Of a stretch of 33,008 nucleotides of DNA, positions 18,620 through 27,608 are shown piece by piece. A program made the translations under genes and the position numbers. The notes below the pieces were generated by a model. That model was not told the DNA's origin and did not search any database. It saw only the letters and a list, made by a program, of their open reading frames with translations. How positions within the stretch are numbered: the first letter of the stretch is position 1; each line of letters begins with the position of its first letter. This stretch comes from Candidatus Aenigmatarchaeota archaeon (GTDB lineage: Archaea > Aenigmatarchaeota > Aenigmatarchaeia > GW2011-AR5 > JAGGXF01). Location: NCBI GenBank assembly GCA_021163205.1, contig JAGGXF010000018.1:1-33008 (forward strand), read 5' to 3'.

Positions 18620-18661
18620 TCAAATAAATTTAATAAAGGTTAGAACTTGGGGAGGAATGGA

Positions 18662-20281
18662 ATGATTTTAGCTTCGTACCAGTTTAATGCTGGCGACATT
18701 CCTGTTAAAATAGAAATAAAAACTGTTGAGGGGGAGTATGTACCCATTTATAAGGTTTCTGTGACAGGAGTGGAAAAAACCACAGAACTGATTCTCGAAA
18801 AGATAAAATCAGAACTGGTGAAAGAAGTTTCTCTCGACATAAAAGACCTTCGAAATATAAAAAGATCTGCCGAGATTAGAAAAAAGTTTGAAGAAAAGAT
18901 ATCATTTCTTGTCAAAAAGTATTTTCCGGATGCCAGCGAGAAGACAACAAGGTATCTGGCAGCTTACCTGATTCAGAAAAGCATTGGTTTGGGCTCTCTA
19001 GACCTTCTCATAGCAGACGACAATCTCGAGGAGATAGCGATCAACAATTCTGAAGAAGCGGTGTGGGTTTATCACAAGAAGTATGGTTGGCTCAAGACAA
19101 ACATAAAAATGGAGAACGAAGACAAAATCTACTATTATGCTTCGTCTATAGGGAGACGCATTGGAAGACAAATAACACTTCTCGAACCACTTATGGATGC
19201 TACTTTAGAAACAGGTGACCGTGTTAATGCCACACTGGAGCCAATATCAACTTTTGGCAACACAATAACAATACGAAAATTCTCCAGACGACCTTGGACA
19301 ATCACAGACTTTATAGCAAGCAATACCATATCCATAGAAGCGTCTGCGTTGCTCTGGTTGGCTGTTCAGTATGAGCTTTCCACTCTCATATCAGGCGGAA
19401 CAGCATCTGGAAAAACATCTATGCTTAATGTAATATCCAATTTCTTTCCACCAAACCAGAGAATAATTTCGATAGAGGATACGAGAGAAATAACCTTACC
19501 AAAGTTTTTGCACTGGGTCCCGATGACTACTAGACTCCCAAACCCAGAAGGAAAAGGTGGAGTATCTATGTTGGACTTGATAGTCAACTCCCTCAGGATG
19601 CGACCGGACAGAATAATAGTTGGTGAAATTAGAAGACAACGCGAGGCAGAAGTTATGTTTGAGGCTATGCATACGGGCCACTCTGTTTATGCAACTGTTC
19701 ACGCAAACAATACAAAAGAAACTATAGTAAGGCTGACAAACCCTCCCATAAACATACCAAAGACTATGCTGCCCGCAATATCGTTGATAGTTGTTCAGTA
19801 CAGGAACAGGCGTGTGGGTTATAGGCGAACATTCCAGGTCGCAGAAATTCTACCAGACGGTGATGCCAGAGTATTGATGCAGTGGAACGCAAAGAAGGAC
19901 CGACTGGAAAAGGTTGCCCGTTCTGTTAATCTTATGAACACATTAGAAACATACACTGGCTATACGAGAAACGAAATACAAAAAGACCTTATAGAGAAAG
20001 GAAAGGTCTTGAAATGGTTGGTCAAACACAAAGTCAACAATATCCACGATGTTGGTTATGTTATGGCAGAGTATTATACTAACAAGAAAAAACTTATGGA
20101 TTATGTCAACAAAAATAAGCCCATTAAGTTTAAGGCTCCTGAGCAAAGAGTACCTGAAGAAGGGAAGAAGAAAAGAGTGAAGAAGAGAGAACCTGCCGTG
20201 AAGAAAGTCATGAGGCGATTTAAAAAAGTTATGCCTAAAAAAAGAAGAGCATCTCCAGCTAGAAGAAAAAAATCAAAATAA
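18662..20281 (+). CDS. Type IV pilus / secretion ATPase (TadA/PilT/VirB11 family); ORF open from 18647
   Basis: Walker A SGGTASGKTSMLNVISNFFP, ISIEDTREITLP, RMRPDRIIVGEIRRQREAEVMFEAMHTGHSVYATVHANN. Basic C-terminal tail. Confidence 0.95.
   Translation: MILASYQFNAGDIPVKIEIKTVEGEYVPIYKVSVTGVEKTTELILEKIKSELVKEVSLDIKDLRNIKRSAEIRKKFEEKISFLVKKYFPDASEKTTRYLAAYLIQKSIGLGSLDLLIADDNLEEIAINNSEEAVWVYHKKYGWLKTNIKMENEDKIYYYASSIGRRIGRQITLLEPLMDATLETGDRVNATLEPISTFGNTITIRKFSRRPWTITDFIASNTISIEASALLWLAVQYELSTLISGGTASGKTSMLNVISNFFPPNQRIISIEDTREITLPKFLHWVPMTTRLPNPEGKGGVSMLDLIVNSLRMRPDRIIVGEIRRQREAEVMFEAMHTGHSVYATVHANNTKETIVRLTNPPINIPKTMLPAISLIVVQYRNRRVGYRRTFQVAEILPDGDARVLMQWNAKKDRLEKVARSVNLMNTLETYTGYTRNEIQKDLIEKGKVLKWLVKHKVNNIHDVGYVMAEYYTNKKKLMDYVNKNKPIKFKAPEQRVPEEGKKKRVKKREPAVKKVMRRFKKVMPKKRRASPARRKKSK
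20177..20277 (+). repeat. Copy 1 of a ~100-bp direct repeat (3' end of the pilus ATPase gene)
   Basis: gtgaagaagagagaacctgccgtgaagaaagtcatgaggcgatttaaaaaagttatgcctaaaaaa...aaatcaaa recurs at 27509-27608. Confidence 0.97.
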
Positions 20282-20337
20282 GAACCGTAGTAAATGTTTT
20301 GTTGAATTGATATCATCAAGCCGAACTATAGCTATAT

Positions 20338-21162
20338 TTGGGTGGGAGAGAAGTGAAATTTTTTGAACTGCTCGCTAGCAAATTCCCGGACCTAGACTTT
20401 AAACTTAGACAAGCCGGTATAGACAAATCTCCGAAAGATTTTATGAAGATGGTTTTAATATCCTCTCTTTATATCTCGCTTGGTATTGTTGTGTTTCTTT
20501 TTTTCATATTTTTCAAACTCGAAAAAAACATTTTACTTTTGCTGGTATTGTGGCCCATCTTGTTTTTTTTATCTTTTTTTTACATAATGAAGTATCCTGA
20601 TATGAAAAGAATACATCGCGCTAAAAATATAGAAAAAGACCTCATATCTGCAGGGCGGCACATACTCATAGAGCTTGAGTCAGGTATAACAATATTCGAT
20701 GCACTCGTTTCTGTTTCTGAAGGATATGGAGAAACAAGCAGAGAGTTCAAAAAAATCGTCGAAGAGGTTAACATGGGAAGTAGCTTGGAGAAAGCCTTTG
20801 ACAAAGTTTTGGAGACCAACCCATCCAACGGTTTCAGGAGAATCTGTTGGCAAATAATTAACTCCTTGAGAACAGGCTCTGATATAGCGTCGTCTTTAAA
20901 AATTGTCATAGACCAGCTCACAGAAGAGCAAATAATAGAGATTAAGAATTACGGGAAAACTCTTAATCCTCTGGCTATGTTCTATATGATACTCGCTGTT
21001 GTTATACCGTCCTTAGGAGTGTCTATGATGCTCATATTTTCGAGCTTCTTTCCCATCCCAATGTCGATGGGTATATTATTATTTTTGGTCTTTTTCCTCG
21101 GATTTATCCAATTCATGTTCGTTTCCGTTGCCAAGTCTACGAGACCAACAATATCGACATAG
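20338..21162 (+). CDS. TadC/GspF-like pilus assembly membrane protein 1
   Basis: Polytopic; ELESGITIFDALVSVSEGYGETSREFKKIVEEVNMGSSLEKAFDKV is T2SF-domain-like; follows the ATPase gene. Confidence 0.82.
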   Translation: MGGREVKFFELLASKFPDLDFKLRQAGIDKSPKDFMKMVLISSLYISLGIVVFLFFIFFKLEKNILLLLVLWPILFFLSFFYIMKYPDMKRIHRAKNIEKDLISAGRHILIELESGITIFDALVSVSEGYGETSREFKKIVEEVNMGSSLEKAFDKVLETNPSNGFRRICWQIINSLRTGSDIASSLKIVIDQLTEEQIIEIKNYGKTLNPLAMFYMILAVVIPSLGVSMMLIFSSFFPIPMSMGILLFLVFFLGFIQFMFVSVAKSTRPTIST

Positions 21163-22149
21163 GTGCATTTAATGAAACCCGACTACAAAATTATTGGAAG
21201 AATGATACCGAACTTAATAGTAAAAGTTTATAACGACCTTTTAAAAAAAACAGATTTGGATATGGATGGTCACGAATTTACAGGATTCTTACTCTTTTTT
21301 TCTCTGCTTCTTGGAGTATTTGTATACTTTCTCCAGCCGCTTGGTTATTATAGTCTGATAGTAGGTGAGCTCGCGTTTTTTTCTCCGTGGATTTTATCTT
21401 ATGTTCTTTTGGATTTTTCGATATATCGAAGAACAAGAGAAATAGAAAAGGTTTTATCAGATTTTCTTCAGTTGACATCAGCGAATATTAGGGCCGGGAT
21501 GAGCATTGATAAGGCTCTGTGGTTCGCTATTAGACCAGAGTTCGGTGCTCTATCGAGAGAAATAGAAGGCGTGGCAAAGGAAACAATGAGTGGGAAGGCG
21601 CTTGAAGAAAGCCTGAAAGAGCTTGGTGAAAAGTTCGATTCTCTTATGATTAAAAGAGCGATGAAATTGATTGTGGCTGGGATAAGGTCTGGTGGAGAGA
21701 TGGCATACCTGCTAGACAGGATAGCTCACAGCATACGAAAAACACAGACCATTCAAAAGGAAATAGCAGCCAACGTCATGACCTACACGATATTTATATT
21801 TTTTGCTGTTTGTGTGGCTGCTCCATTTTTGTTTGGTCTCAGTTTTCAGGTGATAACAATTATGCAACAGCTTTCTGAGACTATATCAATACCTGCAACA
21901 GGAGCGGCTTCTTTTTCCACCCCCATAAACTTTGCTGGCCCTGCCGTAAGTCCGGTAGATTTCAAAATATTTGCCATAGTTTCGTTGGTGGTCACTTCCT
22001 TGTTCTCATCAATGCTACTTTCCATAATACGCTCCGGCTCAGCAAAAGAAACCGTTCGAATCTTTCCTATTTTAGCTGGGATATCTGTCGTAGTGTTCTT
22101 TGCTGCGATACACTTGCTTGGTGGGGTAATGGGTTCAATAATCTATTAA
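21163..22149 (+). CDS. TadC/GspF-like pilus assembly membrane protein 2
   Basis: SDFLQLTSANIRAGMSIDKALWFAIRPEFGALSREIEGVAKETMSGKALEESLKEL is T2SF-like; multiple TM helices. Confidence 0.85.
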   Translation: MHLMKPDYKIIGRMIPNLIVKVYNDLLKKTDLDMDGHEFTGFLLFFSLLLGVFVYFLQPLGYYSLIVGELAFFSPWILSYVLLDFSIYRRTREIEKVLSDFLQLTSANIRAGMSIDKALWFAIRPEFGALSREIEGVAKETMSGKALEESLKELGEKFDSLMIKRAMKLIVAGIRSGGEMAYLLDRIAHSIRKTQTIQKEIAANVMTYTIFIFFAVCVAAPFLFGLSFQVITIMQQLSETISIPATGAASFSTPINFAGPAVSPVDFKIFAIVSLVVTSLFSSMLLSIIRSGSAKETVRIFPILAGISVVVFFAAIHLLGGVMGSIIY

Positions 22150-22193
22150 AAGCAGATATGTGGCTATTTCCGGGAAATCATGAAGTATGGAAA

Positions 22194-22204
22194 CGTTTAT
22201 ATAC
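22194..22204 (+). promoter_or_regulatory. TATA box upstream of the pilin gene
   Basis: CGTTTATATAC in the spacer between the TadC-like gene and the pilin; strong Shine-Dalgarno GAGGTGAT lies just before GTG 22248. Confidence 0.6.
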
Positions 22205-22247
22205 TAGTTCAATGAAAAAAATTATAGTGAATATTCGAGGTGATAAA

Positions 22248-22694
22248 GTGAAGTCGAAAAAAGCACAGGCAGCCATGGAGTTCTTGATGACTTATGGCTG
22301 GATGATTTTGATTGTGCTTGTTGCAATAGGAGCTCTATACTACCTCGGTGTCTTTAGTCCAGGGAAGTATGTCCCAGCAAGGTGTGAATTCTATCAGGCC
22401 GGTTTTACCTGCCTTGATTATAAGGTTAACACTTCCGGCGTGTCGCTTTATCTTGGTCAGAATCTTGGAAAGTCTATAAATGTAACTAATGTCACGCTAG
22501 CCGCAGTCAGCTGTTCGGGAACATCGCCGTCAACACCATTCACCATGAACTCAGGAGACAAGCAAAACATAGTTCTTTCCTGCTCAGGAATTTCAGGAGA
22601 CAACTTCAACTCCGACATAACGATAAAATATAAAGATTTGGACACCGGATACGAGCACGTTGCACACGGAAAGATAAGTGCTCCAGTCGAGTAA
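22248..22694 (+). CDS. Class III signal peptide pilin, likely major subunit; track ORF extends 5' to 22158
   Basis: VKSKKAQAAMEFLMTYGWMILIVLVAIGALYYLG; GAGGTGATAAA immediately before GTG 22248. Confidence 0.85.
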   Translation: MKSKKAQAAMEFLMTYGWMILIVLVAIGALYYLGVFSPGKYVPARCEFYQAGFTCLDYKVNTSGVSLYLGQNLGKSINVTNVTLAAVSCSGTSPSTPFTMNSGDKQNIVLSCSGISGDNFNSDITIKYKDLDTGYEHVAHGKISAPVE

Positions 22695-22787
22695 ATCTGA
22701 GCTCCTCTCTTTTCTTTTTTATTTTCACATGACTTAGACCAAGCTTTTAATCTTTTTCTTATGTAATTATTATGTAGTGGTTATACT

Positions 22788-23840
22788 ATGGTAATTGAAG
22801 CTTCATCAGAGGACATTACTAAATTATTTAAGATACCGACTGTTCAAGAATTAAAAGGAAAAATAAAAAACGGATACAGGGAACTAAAACTGTCCCGGGG
22901 GTCCAGCATAAGTAATGTTATCGACACCTTGAAAAGTGTTGAAATAGATAGAGAGATAGTGATACTTCCCGAAGACTTTAATAAAAAAATTTTAGGCGAA
23001 AGATGGAAAACAAAGGGAACTGTTAGAAAAATACAGATTACGGAAAATGGAAAATTAAAAAGACGTCATGGCTGTGTATATTTTCCTTTTGAGCTGATAT
23101 ATGAAAATTTCTCTAAACTGAAAAAATATCATGGAAGAAATATTTATGCTTTTTGGGGTTGGCAGGGTTCTGACCATAAGTTCAGAGCCAGAACACACTC
23201 TGCTATTATAGAGGGCATCTGGTTACAGCAATTTTGTAAATCTGAAAAAACAGAAGAAAAAATAACTTTTGATCATATAAGCTGCGAACACGAGTTTGTT
23301 GCTTATGTTCCTTCTAGGTCGGAAAAAAATAAAAGCTATAAAGTAACTTTGCTTTATCAGCCCCTTCTGTTTTTAGATCCACTTCAAAAGTATCAACTTT
23401 ATGGAAAGGAGTTTACTATTAAAGGAAAGAAACACAGACCACTGGATGAATATTGTCGTGATGCTTGTGCAGACACATCTTGTGATGACGCCAGGTATCA
23501 TTTTAAAATAAATAACTTTCAAAAACATTACCCTTACTATGATTGTGCCCACGCGATCGCTGCGCGCGAAGAATTGTTGTCAAAGGGGAAACTTAAGTTC
23601 AAAGATTTAGACTTGGATGCGGTCGCCCTTCCCATAAGTCCGAGACCAGCTGAAGAGCATTCCGACCTACACTATATTGGGCTCAAATATGTGGCTAGAA
23701 AAGTAGGTGGTAAAATCAGAGAGATGACAAAAGACATGCTAGAAGCCATTTCCTGGAACTATATTGGTTGTTGTGGTGTAGATGCAGCCTATCAAAAATA
23801 TTTTTCCAAGAAGCCAAAGAAACTTATAAAAGTTATATAA
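22788..23840 (+). CDS. Hypothetical protein with a Cys-rich segment
   Basis: 350-aa ORF with DEYCRDACADTSCDDARYHF and YIGCCGVDAA; upstream AT-rich promoter-like DNA. No family recognised. Confidence 0.75.
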   Translation: MVIEASSEDITKLFKIPTVQELKGKIKNGYRELKLSRGSSISNVIDTLKSVEIDREIVILPEDFNKKILGERWKTKGTVRKIQITENGKLKRRHGCVYFPFELIYENFSKLKKYHGRNIYAFWGWQGSDHKFRARTHSAIIEGIWLQQFCKSEKTEEKITFDHISCEHEFVAYVPSRSEKNKSYKVTLLYQPLLFLDPLQKYQLYGKEFTIKGKKHRPLDEYCRDACADTSCDDARYHFKINNFQKHYPYYDCAHAIAAREELLSKGKLKFKDLDLDAVALPISPRPAEEHSDLHYIGLKYVARKVGGKIREMTKDMLEAISWNYIGCCGVDAAYQKYFSKKPKKLIKVI

Positions 23841-23868
23841 ATGTTTTTATAATATTTTATCTCTTAGC

Positions 23869-23991
23869 GGGGTCATAATCTAGCCAGGTAGGATGGCAGG
23901 CTCCAGACGTTTCTGGAGCGTTGAGATGCCTTCGGCATCGGTGATATGAAAGAGAAACCTGCTAACGGGGGTTCAAATCCCTCTGACCCCA
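23869..23991 (+). tRNA. tRNA-Trp(CCA) with a ~50-nt intron (about 23907-23956) in the anticodon loop
   Basis: Acceptor GGGGTCA/TGACCCC, D-arm ATCT/GGAT, anticodon stem GCAGG/CCTGC, loop CTCCAG|..A (CCA at 23903-23905), T-arm GGGGG-TTCAAAT-CCCTC, A73. Confidence 0.93.
23921..23948 (+). ncRNA. Putative intron-encoded kink-turn / half box C/D guide module in tRNA-Trp
   Basis: TTGA-[GATGCC-TTC-GGCATC]-GGT-GA-TA, preceded by TCTGGAG complementary to the anticodon loop. Confidence 0.55.
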
Positions 23992-24053
23992 CTATGATTA
24001 TTTTTTCTGATGACATCACAATTTATTTATTATGTAGTGCGCAAAGATAAAAC

Positions 24054-25070
24054 ATGCGTGCAAGGTTTTACGAGGGATTCACGGTTTATGAGAATGGAGT
24101 AGGTCCTGTTTATGTTGTTCTTCATGGCGGCCCTGCTTTGGGCGCTTTCGCATATAGAGACGAAACAGCCGAAACCGTCGGAAGTTTTCTTGTCGAAAAG
24201 GGCGGAACGTTGATAATATCCAATATGGCGCGTAACAGAATTTATGGAATAGATATGAATAGGCTTCCGCCACCAAAGGCCAAAGCACTCGGGATGTATA
24301 AAATATTTCTTGACAAACCTTTTTCAGCAAATGCAAGAGAGTACAGAAAAAAGTACGCGTGGGTCGCGATTGATGAGAGAGAGCATGAAAAGAAGAAAAA
24401 AATATACGAAAGATTTTGGCACACAACAAAGAGCTATGGAAATTTTTTTGTCTTGTTACATAGAAAGTTTTCCTTGCTAAAAAATTATCCAAGCATTATG
24501 GACCTTTCGACATTCGACAGCAAGGGCATAGATAGGAACACTCTAAAGATAATTGTTGATAAAATCAATGAAAGATATAAGACATTCTTTGAGAAACTTA
24601 GGGTCCCGTTTATGACCGAAGTATTAAGCAAAGAAAAACAGATACTAATCGAAGCAAAACTCGAGAAAGAAAAACTTGACGTGAAAAAACTGAAAGATAA
24701 ATATCAATGGACGCTTGCAGAGGAGCTTAAAATGATTAAGAATTATGCACCACCTCATGTATTTGACCGGGTCAGATCAAAATTTACAATTTCAAGATAT
24801 ATGAGAGCAGCAAGAATTGCTGCCGAGAGATGCGGACCACCGCTTGTCACTGTTGAACGCTTTTTTAAGGGGAAATTATCTTATGGACCAAAAAAATCTC
24901 TTGTTCATCCAAACAATATCGTAGTTCAAGTCGAGTTGGACGCGTTTTTCAATAAGTACTATCCGGATGAAACAAGCAACATAATGTTCGAAATCATAAC
25001 ATCAATAAAAATGGCCGAGCTATATAAAAAAATAGGATTTAGTCAGAAAAATATTAAAGAGTTCTTGTGA
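24054..25070 (+). CDS. Hypothetical protein, possibly N-formylglutamate amidohydrolase-like
   Basis: VYVVLHGGPALGAFAYRDETAETVGSFLVEKGGTLIISNMARNRIYGIDMNRLPP vaguely resembles FGase-type HGG...DxNR motifs; located beside GCS2/RimK genes. Confidence 0.4.
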   Translation: MRARFYEGFTVYENGVGPVYVVLHGGPALGAFAYRDETAETVGSFLVEKGGTLIISNMARNRIYGIDMNRLPPPKAKALGMYKIFLDKPFSANAREYRKKYAWVAIDEREHEKKKKIYERFWHTTKSYGNFFVLLHRKFSLLKNYPSIMDLSTFDSKGIDRNTLKIIVDKINERYKTFFEKLRVPFMTEVLSKEKQILIEAKLEKEKLDVKKLKDKYQWTLAEELKMIKNYAPPHVFDRVRSKFTISRYMRAARIAAERCGPPLVTVERFFKGKLSYGPKKSLVHPNNIVVQVELDAFFNKYYPDETSNIMFEIITSIKMAELYKKIGFSQKNIKEFL

Positions 25071-25107
25071 ATAAGTCTTTAAAAGCTGCAAGTTCAAGGC
25101 TTTGTAT

Positions 25108-26178
25108 ATGAGGCCGAAACAATATAACTTTTCAAGTCACGAGTTTGATTTTGGCATAGAAGAGGAATTCTTTCTTGTAGATAGTTTCGGAAATCCCGCA
25201 CCAGTTGCTGACAGGATTTTAAAGGCTTTACCAGCATCGTTGCTTAGCCACAAAATTGTTTATTATGAGTTTCATAAGTCACAAATAGAAATTAATACAG
25301 GCATATGCGAGGACATCGACGACGCCAGACGGGATTTGGAATTTCTTCGTGGTCTTGTTCTTGATGCTGCTAAAGATTTTGGTGTCACACCCGTCGGCAT
25401 TGGAACGCACCCAACAGCAGATTGGAAGATTAGCGAACTAAATCCTCAGTATGCAAGGAATGTTGTCCGGCGAAAGCAAATGGAGGCATATCTTACATGC
25501 GGCAACCATATTCACATAAGTTTGAGAGCGAAAGATATTGTTAAGGTCATCAATGCTATAAGGTACTATGTTCCGATGGTTATACCGCTGGCAGCCAACT
25601 CTCCATTCTGGATTGGAAAGGAAACCGGGTATCAAGATTATCGACTGAAGGTTGTGGAGATTGCCCACACGCTTGACAAACGATATGCCGGACTTCCACC
25701 CGCGTTGAAAAACCTCAAGCAGTGGAACAAGCTTTATCAGAGCAAAGACATTCCAATGTATTGGGATATTAGGCCAAACTTCAAGTATGGAACAATGGAG
25801 GTCAGATTTTTGGATCAACAACCATCTATAACTGACATAATATCTTTGACAACTTTTGTTAGGCTTCTAACAATCGGTTTGACAAAGAGAAAGATCGGCA
25901 TCCCTTATATGAAAGAATCTGAGCTCTTGAAGCTTCGTTCAGACGCGATAAAAAAAGGCATGAGTGCAAATTTTCGTAGAAAATCTTTGAGAGAGCACGC
26001 AAAAATACTTTATCAAAAGGTTATGGAGTTGTCAGATTATTATACCGGTGATAAAAAAATATTCAGGCCTATAGCAAAAAAGATGAAAAAAAATCTTGCC
26101 GAAGAGCAGCTATCAATATGGAAAGTCCTCGGGCCAAAAAAACTTATTAAAAATTTTTCAAGAAGATTTATGAAATAA
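25108..26178 (+). CDS. GCS2-family (YbdK-like) carboxylate-amine ligase; ORF open from 25102
   Basis: FDFGIEEEFFLVDSFGNPAPVADRIL, EFHKSQIEINTGICEDIDDARRDLEFLR, CGNHIHISL, MEVRFLDQQPS. Confidence 0.85.
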   Translation: MRPKQYNFSSHEFDFGIEEEFFLVDSFGNPAPVADRILKALPASLLSHKIVYYEFHKSQIEINTGICEDIDDARRDLEFLRGLVLDAAKDFGVTPVGIGTHPTADWKISELNPQYARNVVRRKQMEAYLTCGNHIHISLRAKDIVKVINAIRYYVPMVIPLAANSPFWIGKETGYQDYRLKVVEIAHTLDKRYAGLPPALKNLKQWNKLYQSKDIPMYWDIRPNFKYGTMEVRFLDQQPSITDIISLTTFVRLLTIGLTKRKIGIPYMKESELLKLRSDAIKKGMSANFRRKSLREHAKILYQKVMELSDYYTGDKKIFRPIAKKMKKNLAEEQLSIWKVLGPKKLIKNFSRRFMK

Positions 26179-26244
26179 AGCATTTTTCAGATAATTAATC
26201 TTTTAATAGCTTGAATGCGACAATCTTTTTAATAGGGAGATGAA

Positions 26245-26619
26245 ATGAGAAGAGAAAAGAAAACGGTTGGTCTTATAGAAAGAGTTGAAGTCATAGGTAA
26301 AAAAGTTGTTTCCACGAATGCAAAGTTTGATACCGGAGCTTCCGGAAATTCAATAGACACGACACTTGCTGCGAAGGCGCAACTTGGCCCTATAGTTTCC
26401 GTAGTCAAAATCAAACAGGCAAATTTGAAAGAGCCGAAAAGAAGGCCTGTAGTCGACGTGACCTTTAGGATAAAGGGAAAAAAATACAAAACCCGGGCAA
26501 ATATAGAAGACAGGTCACATATGTCATATCCTGTTCTCATAGGGCGTGAGTTAATAAGAAATAATTTTGTTGTTGATGTAGCAAAGACTGGGAGAAGAAA
26601 GAAGGCGAAAAAATGTTAA
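26245..26619 (+). CDS. RimK-associated retropepsin-like / ATP-dependent zinc protease family protein
   Basis: KKTVGLIERVEVIGKKVVSTNAKFDTGASGNSID (DTGAS), SYPVLIGRELI. Directly upstream of the rimK-like gene. Confidence 0.85.
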   Translation: MRREKKTVGLIERVEVIGKKVVSTNAKFDTGASGNSIDTTLAAKAQLGPIVSVVKIKQANLKEPKRRPVVDVTFRIKGKKYKTRANIEDRSHMSYPVLIGRELIRNNFVVDVAKTGRRKKAKKC

Positions 26620-27494
26620 ATAAAAAACTGCTTATTGTAGCCCCATCTAACTATGCAAAATCAACCCAGATGCTCGTTGATGAGGCAAAGAAGGTTTTTT
26701 CTACGGTGGAGTTAGTTCCTATTAACGACATATCTCTTAAGCTGGATGAAAAAACTTGGTCCATGATTTACAAAGATACAAATCTGGCAGAGTTTGACTA
26801 TTGTCTGCCACGGATAGATGCCAAACGTGCTTTACACGGGTATCATGTGATAAGATTTATGGACCATCTTGGTATTGATAAACCGTATTCTGCTGAAACG
26901 ATACTAATGGCTCATAACAAGTTTGAAACCTTGGAGCAGATGAAAAAAGCGGGCGTTCCGATACCAACTACATATACGGCAGGGTCTGTGACTGCCGCAA
27001 AGGATATTCTGAAGAGGATGGACTACCCTGTTGTCATAAAGGTTGTTGATGGGTTTGGTGGTCGGGGCGTAGTCATGGTAGAAGATTTTGAGTCTGCCCA
27101 ATCTGTTGTAGAGACCATGAAGATTCTTAAAAAAGAGATCATAATAGAAGAGTTTGTCGGTAGTGGTGGTGAAGACATACGTGCTTTTATTGTCGGTGGA
27201 GAAATCGTGGCAGGTATGAAACGGAAAGCAAAAACGGGCGACTTCCGTTCTAACCTCTTCTCAGGTGGCAAGGCAACTCATTTTACTGTGACAGGTGAGT
27301 TTAAAGATGTTGCACTCAAGGCAGCTGCAGCGGCAGGCAGCGATATAATTGCCATAGATATGATAGACTCTCCTGATGGTCCAAAGGTCATTGAGGTCAA
27401 TATCAACCCGGGTATAAAAGGCATACAAAAGGTCACGAACATCAATGTTGCTGGTCGAATCATAGAATTCATTGCGAAGCGATTGGAGAAATAA
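26613..27494 (+). CDS. RimK-family ATP-grasp ligase
   Basis: DYCLPRIDAKRALHGYHVIRFMDHLGI, NKFETLEQMKKAGVPIPTTY, PVVIKVVDGFGGRGVVMVE, EVNINPGIKGI. Confidence 0.92.
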   Translation: MLNKKLLIVAPSNYAKSTQMLVDEAKKVFSTVELVPINDISLKLDEKTWSMIYKDTNLAEFDYCLPRIDAKRALHGYHVIRFMDHLGIDKPYSAETILMAHNKFETLEQMKKAGVPIPTTYTAGSVTAAKDILKRMDYPVVIKVVDGFGGRGVVMVEDFESAQSVVETMKILKKEIIIEEFVGSGGEDIRAFIVGGEIVAGMKRKAKTGDFRSNLFSGGKATHFTVTGEFKDVALKAAAAAGSDIIAIDMIDSPDGPKVIEVNINPGIKGIQKVTNINVAGRIIEFIAKRLEK

Positions 27495-27508
27495 AATTTC
27501 TATAAACG

Positions 27509-27608
27509 GTGAAGAAGAGAGAACCTGCCGTGAAGAAAGTCATGAGGCGATTTAAAAAAGTTATGCCTAAAAAAGAAGAGCATCTCCAGCTAGGAGAAAA
27601 AAATCAAA
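27509..27608 (+). pseudogene. Copy 2 of the ~100-bp repeat: frameshifted duplicate of the 3' end of the pilus ATPase gene
   Basis: Near-identical to 20177-20277. One A lost in the A7 run (A6 here) and AGAAGA to AGGAGA, which removes the original reading frame. Confidence 0.9.
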
